64,000 bases of DNA from Cucumis sativus (GCF_000004075.3 NC_026657.2:31466408-31530407); one strand, 5' to 3'; positions 23,701 to 36,798 are shown, counted from the stretch's first letter. Made by a program: numbers and translations. Notes: generated from the letters alone by a model not told the origin.

Positions 23701-26106
23701 CTTAATTATCCAAGACTTCATGCGACCAATGCATGCATGAAGCACGATGCATTCTTGCTTTAAGGTTCTCGGTCTCATAAGTCATACCTCCTATAACTAT
23801 TAAATATGTCTGAAACTGCTCTTCCATTCTAATTCTTATCTACTTATATGTACTCTGGGGTTATAGAACCTCACATGAACCAATGACTCTGTCACGTACT
23901 GTCTCTAGGTATTCTTACTTTTACCCAATCCATGACCTCTCTCAACCTTCACTTATTAGTCATACCTCTACCATTACTACATATAGTTTTTCTCTCCTTG
24001 TTCTCTTCCCAGTCACATTCTATTCCCATCCATCCCTCTCTTCACTGTCAGACTGTCAACTCGATAGAGTAAAAAGTATAATGGCAGACCCACAGAAAAA
24101 GAAGAACCAAACACTTGTTTAAATGTGGCAGTCAATTAATTTAGGATAACAAACTAAACTTGCTAAACTTGCTATTTGAGTTTGATTTCAAAATTGATAA
24201 GAAAACTCAAAACTGCACTCCTGAATTTTCTTTGTTTTACTTTTACTCTAAAGAAACTTCTAAACTTTTGTGCTTGTTCTAACTTAAGTGGAAATTATGG
24301 TTTCAAGATCAACAAAGAAATAAAAGACTCTACTTTACAATCTGCTTGGACCTCACTTTTAATCTAAACAATCATATCAAGTCGTAGGTAACTAAATCAA
24401 AATCAAGCTATGCTTTTTAAATTCCACCACTTTCGTTTGACCTATATTGATCAAAGTTCAGATAAAAAATCATAACATACATATTGAGAAAATGACAAAC
24501 TAAAAGATAATGTAACCACGAGAAATCAAGTAAAAAAAACAATAACAAATGTACAAAAACCAATAAAATGTAGCTATAAATAACATCTCATTATATATAC
24601 ACACATTTTTTAAAAAGAGTCTGGAAATCATCACAAATGGCAACTTTAATCCTAACGGACAATTGAAGTGATTTAGAATTTCAATTGTTAACAGAAGGTA
24701 AAGAGTCCAAGTCCAGCCTGCGTAGCCTGAGTTAAGCTGTTATTGTTAGATTTTAATTATTGTAGTCTGAATTTAGAAGTCAACAAGCATAGATTCAGAA
24801 AATGTCAGTTTATAATTATTAATCAATGCCATCAAACAAAGTTAAAAGGTTTATGTCTATAACAAAAATATGTATTAAAAATATGTCCAAAAAAAGGACA
24901 AGAAAAGGATGACAACTGCTCCGTTCTCCCCTCAATAGTTCTGTATCAGACTCCTAACATAACTGTATTTTCTATACGCATTTACTGTGTATAAAAACTA
25001 ATTACCACGCAACATGCATGATAATCTATTGCTACACTGAAACTTCAATAAAAAGAAATTAAAATAAGTAAATAAATAAATAGGATATGGTAAAGATTTC
25101 ATGCTGTGGACAAAATACACACATGAAATTCTGCCATGTCTCCCCTTTGATTTATCGGGTTTATGATTTCACACCATAGCATGTATATGCTAATTTGGTT
25201 TTCCTCCAAAAGAAAAGAAAAGAAGAGAAAAAACAAAAACAAACACCTTTCCATGGGGCCCATCCCCTTCCACTTTGAAAAGAAACTTTAGTAGTTTTGA
25301 AGTATGCAAGGTGTCTCCACCCTTGGTTATTCTTTCAAGAAAGTTGGGAGTTGATTGAGGGCAATCTGCTTCAGGTGTTTAATGACTTTGGTGAAAGGAC
25401 GCATTGACTGGCATGAATAGGTGATTCTATCCAGATTTGGAGATGTCCTACTGAGATGAAAGATGGAAGAGGTGATTCTGCATCCATCATTTACTGACAA
25501 AGGAAGAATCCTTTGGCAGACAACTAGTTTTCTATCTCTTATTTGGTTAGGAAACCCTGTGAAAATTGAAGAGGGAGAAGGAATCTTATGATGGTGCAAA
25601 TTTTGATTCATTTTAATGAATGTTGATCATCCCTTGAATCCTTGATGTGTAATATAGCTCCCCTCCCCCCCAAGACTTGGGTCTGCAGAGTGGAACATGT
25701 GTTTTGCTTTTTGAGGGGTTGCTGCTATTATGACTATTTTTCTCTATATTGTGGTAAGCAACTTAGCAAAATGCAGTTATTATATGAGTTTACATTTTTT
25801 GTGCGTGTGAATGTGCGTGTGTACATATATATGTATATACGTATTTAAAAAAAACAACACCAAACAAACAAAAAAGGAGGAGAAGAAAGAAAGAAAGAAC
25901 TGGAGGCATTTTTAAACAACAAACTGGTTGCAGAATGCATCATAAGGTTGCATCAAACATATTGGCACCAAACTCCAATAAGATGCAAATTTAAGAGGAA
26001 CTCGTATGTAACCAGACTGACAGCTAAATGGTATAGTGTTTTGTTACTCACCTTCAGAAATAAGATGCTGATGTCAGATGCATTTGCCAAAATTAATATT
26101 AATGAT

Positions 26107-28242
26107 TTAACGTTCAGCAGATGTTGCAGCACAAGAAGTTGGAGCACTGCTGTCGGTTAAAGAGTTCTCTGGGTTGCTCTCTCTTCTATTGTGGCCACCC
26201 TGCTCATTAGAACCTTGATTTGTAACACCATCCTCTCTGGTTTCAAGGCGTTGCATCATACGTGATACACTGGCAATTCCTGCATTTACTTCTCTTCGAA
26301 CTTCAGAACCAAGTTCTGACATGGAAGTGTTGCGAGAGAATAGCCGCTCCTTCCACCCTCTTGTACTCTTTGAAATCGATTCTTTGTACCTTTAGTGGGA
26401 AAGCTCCCAGAATAAGTATAGAAGCGTCATCTAAATCCATGCACATACAATTACATAGAGGATATAATCATATATGTACATTTGCTTGCAAGTTGTAACT
26501 TCCCTGTATGTGCAATGCGTGTGTGCTCAAGATCCAGCTTGAAAACTTCACTATCCATCAAGAATCTAACACAAAAGTTCTAGTTTTTCTCTTGACCACG
26601 TACCTTGTGGATACTGCATTGAGTCTTGATTTTAGAGATTCCGAGAATGACTGAAATTCAGATGGACCAGCTCTATCCAGATTTGGAGATGGAGAATCAC
26701 TAGTGGAGATTCTGTGAATGAAGGACACTATTAAAACAAAAATGCTTGCAGCAAATAAGCCATAACATATTCCATTTTAAAACAATTATATACCGAATGC
26801 CAGATGAAGCTCCTCGTCGACTGGCTGAAAAGTTAGATCCAGATGCTGAACGAGAAACATGATCAGTCTGAATAGAAGGAAACTGTGCAATATGCTGTGA
26901 TGGTTCATCCCCACGAGGTGTTAGTGGGCTAGACGGGCTAGCAACAGTAATACCAGCTGGCTCAGTGTGTACTCCAGAGGCTGAGACATGCTCGGGAGGT
27001 CCACCAGGATGAGTGGAGAAAACTAAGAAGTGAGGACGTCCATGAGATGATGACCTACTCCTTCCCTCTCTTCTACCAATATGGTGTGTCCTCCCCATTG
27101 CAGCAGCTGCGGCCAGGTGTTGAATTATTCGCTCTTCAAGCTCGGCATTATTAACACCGAGAGGTAGCTGCATTTGAAGAAAACATCATCTTGAAAAATT
27201 CCAATATCTTCAAAACTTGAAAATAAGTAAAAGTTAGAAGAGAAACCAACATGTTGCAACTCAAAATTCCCAAGAGCTGGATGATGAAACACAGCAGTAT
27301 TTCTCACTGGAGTAGCCCTTATATTTCTCTCTCGTTCAACAGCCTCCAACAGCTCTTGACTGCCACAAAATAGACAAGTAAGCAAACCCCATAATATTTT
27401 TTTAAAAAAGGATGAACTGCAGATGCATCATATGCAAGCATAAAAATGAACCTGGTGGGGTCCTTCAGGCTGATAGATTGCCAGCACATAGGGCATTGGG
27501 AGCTTCTCTGGCACCTGCATATTGAAAGAGCAATTCAATTTCACAAGTACAGTTTTTCGCAGTCCCAATAGGCAATATTATCAACAATAACAGGTAATCA
27601 ACAGCGCAATAATTAGATTGTCATTTTCTAGACACTCATAAGTAGCAAAGTTCCAGGTGCATCACACATTAACTTACAACACATTTTATAAATACAATCT
27701 CACTGCAACAATTCAATTCATGAAACAAGATTTCTAACCCCTAGAAAAATAAAAATGCTGTATTAAACAGCACAACTAAACGTAAGATGAGTTGCTAGTC
27801 AAGTGTAGTGTATGCAATAAACAGTCAAATTTAAAAGAAAGCAACATCTCAAAAATTGAAAAACAATCATATTATACCACTCAAGGATGCATTGGAGGTG
27901 AAACTCATGCTTGCAAGCAGTAACCTACATGAGAAAACATCATAAGAATTATAAGAAATATCATTCCATTGTACTAATGTAATTTTCATAATTAATCTTC
28001 TCACTGTGGACATAAGTGGGTATTTTCTTTCTTTTTCCCCTCCTTTTTTGGATCAAGAAAAAAGAAGGTACAATACCAATCAATAAAGATAAATGGCTTA
28101 ATCATTGTACCGTAGAAGGATCACTTTCACAAAAATCCTCAAGGCATATGCTACAAGCATCGTCACAAGCTTCTTGAATCCCCCCTTCCACAAAAGCAGC
28201 AGCTGATGTCAAGCGATTCTCAGAATCCTTCTCTTCTTCCAT
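26107..28242 (-). CDS. RHF2A: RING-H2 E3 ubiquitin ligase RHF2A-type
   Basis: Ubiquitin ligase; in Arabidopsis RHF1a and RHF2a act in gametophyte cell-cycle progression by promoting degradation of the CDK inhibitor KRP6. Seven exons in coding order: 28111-28242, 27878-27924, 27452-27514, 27251-27359, 26794-27167, 26604-26711 and 26107-26389, totalling 371 residues, the expected size. RING-H2: C30-C33-C48-H50-H53-C56-C67-C70 (CSICLEDF, KHEFHLQCILEW, CPMCW). Next come SISLKDPTSQELLEAVERER, an AELEERIIQHLAAAAAMGR helix, a Ser/Pro-rich linker and the conserved SEFQSFSESLKSRLNAVST and KESISKSTRGWKERLF blocks of the subgroup. The ATG sits exactly at an intron acceptor (28243-28244); a leader exon ending at 28524 is the likely upstream partner. 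The residues that ligate zinc are all intact. Confidence 0.94.
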
Positions 28243-31200
28243 CTACAAAATCTAAAAACTATTAAAACTCAAATTAAGACAACACGATCAAATCTAAACA
28301 AAACAAATAAGGTTCACAAATTTTCAATCAATCCCTCTCTTCAAACAAATAACATAAATCCAATTCAGCGGCTAGAACAAGATTCAATTTCCAAATAACC
28401 TCAAAAGAGGCTACATCAGCAATGTCCCGATAAACAAATTTTGAAAGTAAAGAGCGGGAAAAATGGCATCCAAGAAAAACTCAAGATCAAATCACATCAA
28501 ATAAAAATAACACATGGGTTTACCTCGATAAACAAATTGAAAATTTCCCAGATGATGGGTTGAAGAAATTCAACCAAAAAACCCCATAGAAAGTATCAGA
28601 TCGAGCTTCAAAAGAGAAAATTTCCCCAAACCCAGAGAAAATCTCTGCTGCTAGGGGAACATATCAAACAAATCCTTAATACCCCAGAATCCACTGAGGA
28701 AGAAAGAGAAGAAAAAAATGATAATCAGAGAGAAAAAAGAGAGAAAAGCAAGGCACAAGACAAATGCCCCTTTACCTTTAATAATGGGATTGTTGTTTGC
28801 TTTAACCTCTCTTTCTCTTTCTCTTTCTTCAAATTTTTTTTCCATTAAAAATCTTTTTGTGTGTTGGAAAACAAACCCACCAACAAAGCGTTGGAGAGAA
28901 CCTCAAAAGTCTCATCCTTCACACCCACTTTCATAATTGATACTAAAATCCAATTGCATAATCAAACCCTTCCAACAAAACCATATGAAATCAATCATTT
29001 TGGTGCATATTAACTATTAACACAAAGTTTTTACCTTTACAAACATTTATTAAATTAGCCCACAAATCATTTATTACCTCATATAAATTGACTATCTATC
29101 TACTTTAAATATTCTTTTTCATTACATTTTTATTATAGAAAATTATTTTAACCCCTTAAATATATCCTCGATTAAAAAACCTTTTTTTTTTCTTATCGAG
29201 CTAGTTTTCTTATTTTACAAAATCGAGAATTACCTTTTGTATAGATAATCAAATTTGAATTTTATTATAATAAAATGACCAATTAGTAAAGTATTTAAAT
29301 TTCAACTAGTTGCAATTACTGTTTTCGTAATTATTTCTAAATTTGAATTGATGGTTATATTTTGCTGTTTTTTAAAATGTTGTTATACGTTTAGCTATTA
29401 TTCATAAATTGTTATCTATTACAACTGTTTTTTAAAATTAAGAACTAAATTTAGAACGAATCCTAAACTTTCATGTTTGTGTTAAATTTATTCTCTTTTT
29501 TCATTTTTTTTTAGGTTTTGACATGTTCAAAATTTATATAAACTAATGGCGAAGAAAGTTCAAACAAATTGATCGTTACAATTCATTTTATATTTAATAG
29601 GTATAATTAGACATGTTTTCAAAATTTATCTAAATCAAGCTCTAATAGAATCTGTTTGAGATACAAACTATTTTAACATTAAAAGAAAATAGTAAACAGT
29701 GTAGCAAATAATATAAAAAACGATAAAGGTAGAATAGTAAAAACAACGGTAAATTACAAATAAAATATATTTTTAAGATTGTTTTTTTTTTTTACTTTTT
29801 TCAAAATTTATAGATATTTTTATTGATGGTATAAAATTATATATATAATTGAGCATAATGAACAAATTTTTCCCATGTGATGTGTCAAATTTTCACAATC
29901 TATTTAAACATTATTTCTCTTGACCCCACCAAAACTTTAATTGAAATGTATAATCTAAAGTACTTCACAACATTTTAATCAAATTTAATACATAGAAGTT
30001 ACTAGAGAATATATAATCATTTAAAAAAAGTATTGATCTTTAATGGCAGCCAATGATTGGTTTGATAATGCCAGCAATGCATTACTATGGGTTCATCAAA
30101 ATCCACATTTGGGAATGGAATAATATTAAAATTACACAAAACCAAACCCACCTATTTAAACAATAACAATGCATTTAATTTCTAATAGCTTTCAAACTTT
30201 TAAAAAAATAAAACGTTTTAACATTTCTTTTATTTAATGGATTTCAAAAATATCAAATTATGTGTTCAAATTAAATATGATATTAGCATTTAATTTTGTA
30301 CCTAATAGGTATGATTATGCATGTTTTAGAAATGTGTATGAATTAATTACCAATTTTAAAATATAAAGTTCAAATGAACACATATTTTTTATAGAAAAAT
30401 ATATATACTTTTGGTATTCCTTATATGTATTAGATTTAAAATTTAAGTGATTTATAAATATATTACACATTTTCAAGGGCCTATATAGCAAAATTTTAAA
30501 ATTTAGAAAGTAAACTTTTAATTTAATATTCATTTAAATGTAATGGTATGTAATGTATTTATTAAGTAATACTAATTACAAAATTTATTGTAAACGTTTA
30601 GAGAATTATTTACCTAGATACATAATAAAAACAATTCAAACAGATTTTGTAGAGTAGTTTTATAAATATTCATTAAAAAAATCGAGACAAATGATAAAAT
30701 AAAAAAAAATATGTATGAGAAAATTTCAAATGTGGACTAAAAATTCAATATTATATATATATATCAAAATAAAAAACTATAAATTATAAAAAGATGCCTA
30801 AAAAGGCATTAATAAATTAAATATATATTTAAAATTAAAAATAAAATGCCTCAAAACTCTGAATGGCACAACGAGGTTTCGAAAAATCAATGTCAATCAA
30901 ACTATTGAGCTTATGATTTTATGAAAATATGGAATAACGAAAAAAAATTAAAAAAACTTTATGAAAATGGATGAAAATATATGAAAATTATTACAATTAG
31001 TTAATGAAATTTTTACCATCGACTTACTAAATTATAATTTACCATTTTTAATCCACAATCTGTAGAGTAAAAATAATATTTTAGATGTCCATTGTGAATG
31101 TCGATGCAAATGGTGATGTGAGTGCAAATCTTTTTGAAAAAAAAAACGATAGAACAATTGCACCATAATTTAAAATTTTAGGAATATTTTTAGGTGAGAT

Positions 31201-32783
31201 GATGCGAACATTTTAAAAGTTTTGGGTAGTGAAAGAAAAAGAAGCACATACACACACTATAAATTGTATGATATTCAAACTCTTAAATTGAAAGTCTTGA
31301 ACCAAGCTAATATAACTAATCAATGGAAAATAAAATTGAAATTCGTTCGAAACCACAATACAAACAAAAAGAGTGTAAACACATTAAAAAGGTGTATGTT
31401 CTATGAACTCTCATAAAAAAAGTTCGAAAGAAAAAATAATTAAGCAACAATTGGTTTAACTATGGAAATGTCTAGACGTTTGTTTTAAAATGACCAAATT
31501 AGAGATGACATGTAATGTTACAATATTACAATAATTTGTCGATTTGGACTCATTTCAATAAGCAAAACACCAATTATCATTTCAAGACTCGATAATTCAA
31601 TATTTCACTTATTTAATTATTACACTCAAAATATTATTGTTGTTGTTTTTTTTTTTAAATACAAACACAGAAGTAAGAATAGAAAATGCATGGCAATGGA
31701 AGAGCCAAAACACCTGAGAAAAACATTCCATGCATAGTGGAAAATGACCATTGAGAGACTAAGTGGTGGGCACACAAACTATTTTCTTTAATGTCTTTAC
31801 TTATATTTGTTTCATAATTACGGTCTAGCTAATTTCGTTACGGTCTAGCTAATTTCGTTCGATAAATATGATAGTATAGTAAATTAAATTAGATAAAGTT
31901 CATCTAAAATAAACTTAGAGAACAAAATATGAAAATTTGACAACTTGATCACTTGATTCTATTAGGAAATAATTGACTATTTTGATTGGAATTCAAACCA
32001 TTGTTGTCATTCTTTAAAAAAAATATACATATATATTAATCATTAAACGTAGAGAATGTTCCATATTAAAATAAGAAAAAGGAAAACACAATTATTAATT
32101 ATCATTAACCATCTCTTTTCATTTTGTATTTTCATTCCACTTATCTCTTATGACAAGATGTGATGAGGATTCAAACCCTATGATTGATGGAATATACCTT
32201 ATCTAATTAAGCTACCACATATTATGAAAATGAAAAATAATTTTATTTCTTAATTCCACGTAACATCAAAACTAGTTTGCTTTTTAAACTCAATGTACAT
32301 TTAAACTATACTCAACCGAGCACTTGATTCATCATAGTCTATCATAATCGTAGTTGATTTAAACATTTGGCTAAAATGTTGAGTATTGGTTTAAAATAAT
32401 ATCCCAAAAGAATCTTTAAACAATTAAAAAATAAAAACTTTTGGAATGAAAGAAATCCAAATCTTATCTTTTTCACTTTTATTTGTTTTGTATTTTTTAT
32501 TTCCAGGTGAAAATGAGAGAAAGTACAATATTTTCCCGGAACCCAAACATCATGAATTCAACAACAAAATAAACAAATGAAGAACTTGAATGCTCACAAT
32601 AAATAAATTAAAATTCCAAAAACAATCAAGAAATGAAAAACCCCGTCCGCCACCACCACCACCATTTCCAAATCATCAAACCACAGATCCAACAAAGTTT
32701 TCCTTTCCTTTTCCTTCTGTTTTTCCGGGAAAATTTGCAGTGAAGGTTCAGATTGAGAGAAATGAAGAAGAAGAAGAATTTTT
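28243..32783. other. RHF2A leader and promoter, then intergenic
   Basis: Bases 28243-28523 fit a leader intron (donor GTAAAC at 28523, acceptor at 28243-28244), and 28524 to about 28850 fits the leader exon. Beyond 28950 the DNA is AT-rich, with low-complexity frames only and a perfect 20-bp tandem duplication at 31820-31859. No gene is seen. Confidence 0.65.
31820..31859. repeat. Perfect 20-bp tandem duplication
   Basis: The unit ACGGTCTAGCTAATTTCGTT occurs twice head to tail without mismatch. It contains TCTAGCTAATTT and lies in intergenic DNA. Confidence 0.95.
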
Positions 32784-33263
32784 TCATTGAGAGATCGAAG
32801 TTTGATCTCTCCGTGAAGGGCTTCTCCAAAACCCAGTACTATAAAAAATCTCCCACATCTCTTTTTCCAGTTCCATCACTTTCCTCTCTGTTTCCACCGC
32901 TTGCTGCCCTCTTGGCTCCGACGAGTACACTAATTTTCCCGCCGAAAGTATCTGAATATCCGTCTCATCATACCCCCCAAAAGAGAACCGTCCACGCCTC
33001 GCCGGAGTAACTCCCTTTTTCTTCAACCTCTGCCGTCGCTTCGTCCTCAACGCACGACGGCAAAGTCCAGCCGGAACCTTGTAAATGGCGAGAACAAGAA
33101 AGTTTATAACAACACAAGGACAACAACAACACACAGCAGCACACTCCGCCGTCGTTCCGCCAGCTACCTCCGCGAACCGAACACTTCCGGAAGCAGATTT
33201 GCTCGTTAACAATGGTTGTCGACGGTTCGACGATGGCGGACGAAACATAATCGTATTCGACAT
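32784..33263 (-). CDS. Uncharacterised plant Cys-rich membrane-type protein (159 aa)
   Basis: A single-exon gene that I recognise only as a plant-specific family of unknown function. Residues 1-40 are polar. Residues 41-68 form a Cys-rich hydrophobic stretch, AECAAVCCCCPC followed by VVINFLVLAIYKVPAGLC, long enough for one membrane segment and with five of six residues at 45-50 being cysteines, which suits S-acylation. A basic patch follows (RRALRTKRRQRLKKKG, 69-84), then an FSFGGYDETD segment and a charged helix EVETERKVMELEKEMWEIF-type near 123-140. The coding sequence is GC-richer than its surroundings and the minus-strand frame is the only long one, which supports a real gene. The upstream leader has two short ORFs. 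Its localisation and role are inference. Confidence 0.8.
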   Translation of the reverse strand: MSNTIMFRPPSSNRRQPLLTSKSASGSVRFAEVAGGTTAECAAVCCCCPCVVINFLVLAIYKVPAGLCRRALRTKRRQRLKKKGVTPARRGRFSFGGYDETDIQILSAGKLVYSSEPRGQQAVETERKVMELEKEMWEIFYSTGFWRSPSRRDQTSISQ

Positions 33264-33325
33264 AATTAGTTGAGAGATTTTAATTTCAAAATCTCTAATC
33301 CCTTACTCCTTTCTCTATACTTCCT

Positions 33326-33538
33326 CCATAAAAAATATATATAAAAAAAAAACCCTAAAAAAACAATCAAAACCGATTCGAATCAAATCAAATCTTCAAA
33401 CGATTTCCTGTGGGAGAAGGAATCAACCAGAGAACAAAACAAGAACAAAATCAAAATGAATGAAATGGAAGCGCGAGTTCCTCCTCCCACAAATATGTGT
33501 GGAGGCTAAGAGAAAGCGAGCAAGGCAGGAGCAGCCAT
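33326..33538 (-). promoter_or_regulatory. Two short upstream ORFs before the Cys-rich protein gene
   Basis: Upstream of the ATG at 33263 the minus strand has ATG 33538 to TAG 33506 (MAAPALLAFS, 10 codons) and, nearer, a four-codon frame (MEEV) starting around 33328. If the leader is unspliced, both would precede the main start and could lower its translation. Transcript evidence is lacking. Confidence 0.35.
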
Positions 33539-35667
33539 TGGAGGAGGCGATCACGGCGGCGGAGTAGAGTTGCTGGGAAACAGCAAATCGGGGTCCGGAT
33601 GGGGGGAGGGATAAGGGAGGGGGAGAAGGCGAAGAAGGCGGCGATGGAGGCTGAAGAATGGAGGGTTTGTGAAGGAATTGAGGGAGAAATTAATGGGGTG
33701 TGGTAGGAAATGGAGGTGAGATCCTATAAATGGGGAAGATTGGAGAAGAAAGAGATAAAGAAATTTTCTGTTTGAGAGAAATTTGGGAGAGTTTACAGAG
33801 ATGCATTTCCATTCTTACAATCAAATATGAACCTAATCTTTTGTTGGAGAAAGAAGATTGAGTCAAAGTGGGAAATTACATGAACAACAATATTCAAACT
33901 CTCTTTTCTTTTAGTATTAATCTTTATCTTTTTCTTTTAAATGAATTTAAACTATTATTTCTTTTTATTTTTAGATAAATTTAGTTTGAATACGTTTCAT
34001 TACATTTGTTGTTGCTTAGCCGTCGTGATAAAATTCGGTATCCTTTGATAAAGAAAGTCGTTACCTTTTTCTAAATAATTTTAAAGATCACACTCAAGTT
34101 ATGTTTGCAAAATATAAACCAAGAATAGTTGTATTTGACATATTTATGAAAACTCACTAAAACTATACCAATTTTGATTATATTTGTTGTTATACAATTA
34201 TAAGATAGGGATAGAATCTTGGACCTCGAAATTAGATTAATATCGATTAAGTTAGGTTCATACTAACTATTATATTATATTTTTATCTATTTATTTTCCA
34301 TTTTCATAAGATAAAACTATTTATTATGATAGCATTTTCCTTCTAAATTCAACTTCATTTTATGATAAACTTTTAAAATGTTAGAAATTTTATTATTTGG
34401 AGGTGGACCACAAATTCATATGATTATTTATTAGAATTTAAAATGTTGGTATTGTTAATTGAAAATGTACACATTATACAATTATTGCTTAGACAATTAC
34501 ATACACATTAAGTATAAGAGAAGAATTATAATCCATTTAAAACTGCACAACTTATTTAATTTAATTATTAAGAATTGTACAATTTCTTTGTTTTCTTTTT
34601 AAACAAGTAACTGAAAACCGTGCTAATAGTCTAAAACACAATAATTTCTTGATTAAAGTCATAAATGTAAACTCTATTGCACACTTCAATTACACAAGAA
34701 CAAACGTAATCAAAATGGATACAGTACGATAAAATTTCTTCCTCAATTAAACAACTTTGAAAGAAAATATATATTTTCATCGTTCAATTATTGAATTTCT
34801 AAATAAAACTAACCAATAATCTTAGACGATTTATAAAATATAAAAAGATTTTAGATCAGTAGGATTATAAATATTTTCTAACAATTAGGTTAACTATAAT
34901 AAGATGTGTAAAATAATGAGAAGGTTTGCTTGTAATATTAATAAAAAGGAGTAATAATAATTAATTAATAGTAATTAAATATAAATAAAGTTGGGGAAAA
35001 GGACAAAAAAGTCAATGGAGTAAGAGTCGTTATCTAAAACTAACGTTGAGCGCTTCGGAACTGAAAAGCCAACTGAGAAAATTTATTAAATTTTCAATTT
35101 AGAAAAGAAAAAAAAAAGAAACTAATTTATTATTTTAACATAAAAGAAAACTGAGGTGGAACTAGAGGCCACGTGTCAATATATGAGAGGGTGTGAACTG
35201 TGAAGAAAGTACGGTGGCTGATGTGACGCGCTACAGTGAGTGTAGGGAAAAGCGCGTGAAGACGAGAGATGCTGCAGTCGAACACGTGTCCGCCAAATAA
35301 GACGTCTTCGCTTTATTATCCATTCCTTATTAATAATTAGTATATTTTATTTAATGAAAAAACTATTTTTTCTCATAATAATAATCTTTCTCTATTAGAA
35401 TTTAAAAAATATTTATATATGTTAGTAAATATTTTATCAATTTTGTAATTTTTTATATAATTATTTTATAGAAAAACCTTTTAAGTCGTGGAATTTTAAA
35501 AAATAGGTGTATTTGGTTAACTGAATTTTCAAAACATGCATTCATTTCTAACTAATGTATGATGGGGTAAATTACTATGGCTTGTTTCGATAATTTAAAT
35601 TAAATTTTATCTTGTTTTAAAATCTTTAAAATTCAATATATATAATTTGTTGTTATAAGACAACAAA
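33539..35667. other. Promoter region of the Cys-rich gene and intergenic DNA
   Basis: GC-rich leader or promoter sequence up to about 33720, then AT-rich DNA with no gene, and a G-box-containing island at about 35150-35310. Confidence 0.6.
35150..35310. promoter_or_regulatory. Orphan island with two G-boxes and CGCG motifs
   Basis: CACGTG at 35170-35175 (as GCCACGTGTC) and again at 35283-35288 (ACACGTGTCC), with GACGCGC, AGCGCGTG and GACGTC between and after them. G-box plus CGCG coupling sites is the known architecture of ABA-responsive promoters. The nearest genes are the tRNA 0.36 kb to the right and the Cys-rich protein gene 1.9 kb to the left. Confidence 0.4.
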
Positions 35668-35739
35668 GGGTCTATAGCTCAGTGGTAGAGCATTTGACTG
35701 CAGATCAAGAGGTCACCGGTTCGAACCCGGTTGGGCCCT
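35668..35739 (+). tRNA. tRNA-Cys (GCA)
   Basis: 72 bases without intron. The 7-bp acceptor stem pairs GGGTCTA with TGGGCCC, with discriminator T as expected for tRNA-Cys. D arm contains AGCTCAGTGGTAGAGC (A box). The anticodon loop CTGCAGA has anticodon GCA. The T arm ACCGGTTCGAACCCGGT contains the B box. A T run at 35739-35744 is the Pol III terminator, and CAA motifs lie just upstream (CAACAAAGGG), as usual for plant tRNA genes. The sequence is of nuclear type, not organellar. Confidence 0.97.
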
Positions 35740-36798
35740 TTTTTAGTAATAATTTTCTTTTATGTCTACGTATTTTGTAATAGCTGTTATCAATAAATGA
35801 TTCAATATTGCATTTTTCTAATATTCAATTAAACCTCTCCATTTACACGTAAGACTTTATATATATACACACACTCTAGCCAATTTTTTAATAAAATAAA
35901 AGAAAAAGAAATATTCATTTTGCAAAAGAAAGAAGAGAGAAGCACAAACACCATTACTTCCACTAAAAGGAAATTTTTATTTTATTTTTGTCATTTTCTT
36001 GATACATTTGATGTGCTGTTCTTCTCTATTTTGTCTTATATTCACAAATCTTTTTCAGGCAATTATCACTGTCATTGAAAATGTGTTCCAATTATTTTAA
36101 TCTTTTTCTATCTGATTTCATGAAAACAAAAAAATGAACATAATTGTACGTTTATATGAACTGGTATTAGCTAAGATATTTAAGATTCGAATTTTCTTTT
36201 CCTCGATGTTCTAAATTGAATGAAAATTTCAATTATTAATTGTCTTGAATAATCAAACCATGCTCAAAAGATCACGATTCAATCGTTCAATCATTTTTAT
36301 ATAAACCTAAGTAGTATTCGAATGGTTAAATCACTATGATCTTTCCTTGTTTTGTTTGTTATTGCTCTCCCATTAGTTGTTCAATAAAAGAAGGAAAGAG
36401 TGAGTGTATTACAATATAAACGATTAATTATCAGTACTCCTTGACACTTAAAAAAGATATTTTTACCCCACGTCAAGATAACAAACACTTCTCTCAGATG
36501 TTGGAAAATTTTCTAAAGAAACCACAATCCTCTTGATCCACAGCACATATTTTACATATATTTGTGTGTTATGTGAGTTGAGCTAATAGTTGTAGGAAAA
36601 TAACTATTAACTTTAGAGTACAAAGGTTCCTTAAAGGCTAAAACATATCAATGACAAAGTAATCGTTATATTAAATTTATGAGATAAAGATGTCAAACCA
36701 TCAAATTACATTTATTTTCATGAAAAACAGAGGCGCTGCCTCAGTTATGTTGTTATCTGTGACCAGATAAAGATTTGGATTGAAAAAAGAAGAAAAAA
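35740..36798. other. Intergenic and SPP 3' untranslated region
   Basis: AT-rich DNA between the tRNA and the SPP stop codon at 36799-36801. The part nearest SPP is its 3' untranslated region. Nothing else is recognised. Confidence 0.6.

Larger units (their letters stand above)
17995..26106. other. Long intergenic region between FLA and RHF2A
   Basis: The first 200 bp are the FLA leader and promoter, pyrimidine-rich when read on the gene strand. Further on lie a GC-richer island at about 19400-19740, a 39-bp tandem repeat at 21338, a 27-T run at 22247-22273 and two LTR-like fragments near 23.5 kb. Minus-strand frames at 22653-22883, 23072-23314 and 25327-25611 are the least repetitive, but I recognise none of them and see no exon chain joining them. 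Confidence 0.6.

Noticed and set aside
25327..25611. 94-codon minus-strand frame downstream of RHF2A
   Set aside because: No recognised domain. The only clue is a 20-base match to RHF2A, reported as a finding instead of a gene.
33497..33706. 69-codon Arg/Gly-rich plus-strand frame
   Set aside because: It is antisense to the GC-rich leader and promoter of the Cys-rich gene; composition explains it.
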